Shown one piece after another: positions 6,451-8,098 of a DNA stretch of 8,098 nucleotides. The stretch's first letter is position 1. The number at the start of each line of letters is the position of its first letter. Source of the DNA: Comamonadaceae bacterium (GTDB taxonomy: Bacteria > Pseudomonadota > Gammaproteobacteria > Burkholderiales > Burkholderiaceae_C); NCBI GenBank assembly GCA_947469815.1, contig CANIRI010000094.1, positions 1 through 8,098 on the forward strand, in the 5' to 3' direction. A program made the position numbers and the translations under genes. The notes below the pieces were generated by a model that saw only the letters and a list, made by a program, of their open reading frames with translations, did not search any database and was not told where the DNA came from.

Positions 6451-6828
6451 GAACGATCGGGTTCCGCACCGACGACCAAACAGGCCGGGGATGCGGGTGA
6501 GGATGCGGCTTTGGCCTTTTTGCAAGACCAGGGTCTGCGCTTGCTGGTGCGCAATTATCGAACCCCTGGCCGAGGGGGCGGCGAGATTGACCTGATCATG
6601 CGCGCGCCAGACACCACTCTGGTGTTTGTCGAGGTGCGGCGTAGGCGCTCCACCAGCCACGGCGGGGCGGCGGCCAGCGTCGGCAAACTCAAGCAGCGCC
6701 GCATTGTGTTTGCCGCGCAGCATTACCTGGCCCGGCTGCGCGCGCTGCCGCCATGCCGCTTTGATGTGCTGGAGGTCACTCCCACGGGTGTCAACTGGCT
6801 GCAGGCGGCATTTGACGCCGGACGCTAA
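6439..6828 (+). CDS. yraN: YraN / UPF0102 family predicted endonuclease-fold protein
   Basis: UPF0102 proteins have a Holliday-junction-resolvase-like endonuclease fold; their cellular role is poorly known. The protein has 129 residues, normal for the family. Conserved features are GDAGEDAALAFL (17-28, with E21), the possible active-site stretch GGEIDLIMR (47-55, with D51) and VFVEVRRRRS (62-71, with E65), GGAAASV (75-81) and CRFDV (106-110). Residue 67 is arginine where many nucleases of this fold have lysine; as I recall, E. coli YraN also has EVR here. The ATG at 6439 matches the family N-terminus. A start at 6331 in the same frame would add 36 residues antisense to rsmI and is unlikely. 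I see no clear Shine-Dalgarno upstream. It is followed after 28 bases by the SIS-domain gene, as in E. coli yraN-diaA. Confidence 0.92.
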   Translation: MNSFERSGSAPTTKQAGDAGEDAALAFLQDQGLRLLVRNYRTPGRGGGEIDLIMRAPDTTLVFVEVRRRRSTSHGGAAASVGKLKQRRIVFAAQHYLARLRALPPCRFDVLEVTPTGVNWLQAAFDAGR

Positions 6829-6844
6829 CGTCAAAGGGCAGCGG

Positions 6845-6857
6845 TATCATCCCGACA
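6845..6857 (+). promoter_or_regulatory. Possible -10 element for a leaderless SIS-domain transcript
   Basis: TATCAT (6845-6850) matches the -10 consensus at five of six bases and ends six bases before the ATG at 6857, so transcription could start at or beside the A of the start codon. No Shine-Dalgarno lies at normal spacing; AAGGG (6834-6838) is too far away. No good -35 is present 16-18 bases upstream; TTGACG (6812-6817) is 27 bases away. Confidence 0.3.
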
Positions 6858-7459
6858 TGCTTGAATCCCGGATCGAACAACATTTCATCGACAGCGCTGA
6901 CCTCAAATACCAGGCAGCGCCTGTTCTCAGTAAACCCATCGCCCAGGCCATCAGCGCCATCGTCGCCAGCTTGACCAGCGGCGGCAAGGTATTGGCCTGC
7001 GGTAACGGTGGTTCAGCAGCCGATGCGCAGCATTTCAGCGCGGAATTCGTGGGGCGTTTTGAGCGCGAACGTCCGGAGTTGGCGGCGATTGCCTTGACCA
7101 CCGACACGTCCATCTTGACGGCCGTTGGCAATGATTACGCGTTCGACGCGGTTTTTTCGCGCCAGGTGCGTGCCTTAGGTCAACCGGGCGATGTGCTGCT
7201 GGCGATCACCACCAGCGGTAATTCTTCCAACATTTTGGCGGCGGTTGAAGCAGCCCATGCCCGCGATATGGTGGTCATCGGTATGACCGGCCGGGACGGC
7301 GGCAAGATGGGGTCCATGTTGCGCGAAACCGATGTGCATATTTGTGTCCCGCATCCCCGCACCGCGCGGATTCAGGAGGTGCATATTTTGGCCTTGCACT
7401 GCATCTGCGATGGTGTGGATGCCGTGCTCATGGGCGATGACCAGGCAAGTACAGAATGA
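6857..7459 (+). CDS. SIS-domain protein: phosphoheptose isomerase (GmhA) or DiaA-like DnaA regulator
   Basis: The protein has 200 residues and one SIS (sugar isomerase) domain. GmhA isomerises sedoheptulose 7-phosphate for the heptose of lipopolysaccharide; its relative DiaA binds DnaA and helps start replication. Visible motifs are CGNGGSAADAQHF (48-60), SAEFVGR (61-67), TTDTS (81-85), the phosphosugar-binding TSGNSSN (119-125) and RIQEVH (171-176). H59, E63, Q173 and H181 line up with the E. coli GmhA metal/catalytic set H61, E65, Q172 and H180. As I recall E. coli DiaA, it lacks the equivalents of E65 and H180. A170 stands where GmhA has D169, as in DiaA. The position (yraN upstream, BON lipoprotein downstream) is that of diaA, so location and active site point to different functions. 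The stop overlaps the first possible start of the next gene. Confidence 0.9.
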   Translation: MLESRIEQHFIDSADLKYQAAPVLSKPIAQAISAIVASLTSGGKVLACGNGGSAADAQHFSAEFVGRFERERPELAAIALTTDTSILTAVGNDYAFDAVFSRQVRALGQPGDVLLAITTSGNSSNILAAVEAAHARDMVVIGMTGRDGGKMGSMLRETDVHICVPHPRTARIQEVHILALHCICDGVDAVLMGDDQASTE

Positions 7460-7470
7460 GAGGCGTTTGT
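7458..7470 (+). promoter_or_regulatory. Ribosome binding site choosing the start of the BON lipoprotein
   Basis: GAGAGG (7458-7463) overlaps the stop of the SIS-domain gene and lies seven bases before the ATG at 7471. It favours 7471 over the ATG at 7456, which has no ribosome site at usable spacing and would put an extra cysteine near the N-terminus. Confidence 0.6.
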
Positions 7471-8094
7471 ATGAAATTCAGTGTGTCGCTGGTATGGGGT
7501 GCATTGTTGCTGCAACTTGGCGGCTGTATTGCAGTTCCCGCGTTGATGGTGGGTGGTACGGCCATGGGAACCCTTGTTGCCACCGACCGCAGAACACCCG
7601 GCACGGTCATCGAAGACCGGGGTATCGAAACCAAGGCCGCTTTCCGCATACGCGAGGCCCTGGGCGATGCGGTGCATGTCAATGTGTCCAGCTACAACCG
7701 CTTGGCGCTCATCACCGGGGAAGTACCTGATGAGAAGCGCAAAGCCCAAATCGAAAAAATTATCCTGGACGTGGAAAACGTGCAGAAAACGGTCAACGAA
7801 GTCGCCATCATGGAAAACGCATCCACCACCGCCCGGCTGCAGGATGGCATCTTGACCTCGCGCATTCGTGCAGCCTTGATCGACGAAAAAAACCTGATCG
7901 CTAACGCTTTCAAGGTCACCACCGAGCGTGGGGTGGTCTACATCCAGGGCCGTGCCACGGCCAAAGAAATCGCGCTGATGACCGAAATCGTCAGCGGCCT
8001 GAGCGGCGTGACCCGGGTAGTGCGTATGGTGGACGTCCTGACCGAAGAGGACCTGTCCGGCATGTTGCCTTCGCCGCCTGTGCTGCCCAAATGA
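7471..8094 (+). CDS. dolP: Two-BON-domain outer-membrane lipoprotein, DolP (YraP)-like
   Basis: DolP/YraP is a lipoprotein with two BON domains that binds anionic phospholipid and supports outer-membrane integrity in E. coli. From the ATG at 7471 the protein has 207 residues: a signal with lysine at 2, a hydrophobic stretch (5-16) and the lipobox LGGC (16-19), making C19 the likely acylated first residue. The family-typical TDRRTPGTVIEDRGIE lies at 38-53. BON domain 1 spans about 51-116 and BON domain 2 about 123-190; a short proline-rich tail follows. Residue I20 after the cysteine does not suggest inner-membrane retention. GAGAGG (7458-7463) is seven bases before 7471, so I prefer this start to the ATG at 7456, which adds MRGVC and overlaps the SIS stop. 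The position after the SIS gene matches E. coli diaA-dolP. The gene is complete. Confidence 0.88.
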   Translation: MKFSVSLVWGALLLQLGGCIAVPALMVGGTAMGTLVATDRRTPGTVIEDRGIETKAAFRIREALGDAVHVNVSSYNRLALITGEVPDEKRKAQIEKIILDVENVQKTVNEVAIMENASTTARLQDGILTSRIRAALIDEKNLIANAFKVTTERGVVYIQGRATAKEIALMTEIVSGLSGVTRVVRMVDVLTEEDLSGMLPSPPVLPK

Positions 8095-8098
8095 GGGG

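Noticed and set aside
7456..7470. ATG at 7456 as the start of the BON lipoprotein
   Set aside because: It overlaps the SIS stop neatly, but the ribosome site GAGAGG fits the ATG at 7471, which gives a cleaner lipoprotein signal. It cannot be fully excluded.
1..8098. Search by eye for mobile elements, CRISPR, tRNA/rRNA, toxin-antitoxin or defence genes
   Set aside because: All ten genes are housekeeping or common envelope and electron-transfer genes; no transposase, integrase, repeat array or structural RNA was recognised. Small or divergent RNAs could have escaped notice.

Overview
This is an ordinary, gene-dense piece of GC-rich bacterial chromosome carrying ten protein genes. The protein signatures and gene order suggest a betaproteobacterium of the order Burkholderiales, most likely family Comamonadaceae (Rhodoferax/Polaromonas-like). 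Pointers are the small exported high-potential iron-sulfur protein, the style of the fmt, rsmI and yraN products, and the rsmI / yraN / SIS protein / BON lipoprotein cluster. The assignment is inference from remembered families; no search was run. I see no mobile element, CRISPR array, tRNA, rRNA or phage gene, and no gene-free stretch longer than about 90 bases.

Layout. (1) Bases 1-2552, plus strand: the 3' part of def (peptide deformylase), then fmt (Met-tRNA formyltransferase, TTG start overlapping the def stop), then azlC and azlD (a two-part branched-chain amino acid exporter). All four are overlapping or within 8 bases of each other and look like one transcript. (2) 2593-3789, plus: pgk (phosphoglycerate kinase), 40 bases after azlD. 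(3) 3877-4182, plus: a Tat-exported HiPIP electron carrier, followed by a perfect intrinsic terminator (4200-4228). (4) 4249-5499, plus: a DEAD-box RNA helicase of the RhlE type, starting only 20 bases after that terminator. (5) 5510-6436, minus: rsmI (16S rRNA 2'-O-methyltransferase), convergent with the helicase. (6) 6439-8094, plus: yraN, a SIS-domain protein (DiaA/GmhA-like) and a two-BON-domain lipoprotein (DolP/YraP-like). This group diverges from rsmI with only two bases between the start codons.

Functions. def and fmt act at opposite ends of the formyl-methionine cycle. The helicase and RsmI both touch ribosomal RNA. The last block matches the Escherichia coli rsmI - lpoA - yraN - diaA - dolP neighbourhood, but lacks lpoA and has a SIS protein that keeps the GmhA metal/catalytic residues.

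I did not find a new biological system. The points most worth a second look are local: the two-base divergent start arrangement at rsmI/yraN, the GmhA-like active site in the DiaA position, the terminator placed directly before the helicase gene, and a shared ATCATCC-N4-ATG arrangement before pgk and the SIS gene that could mark leaderless starts.
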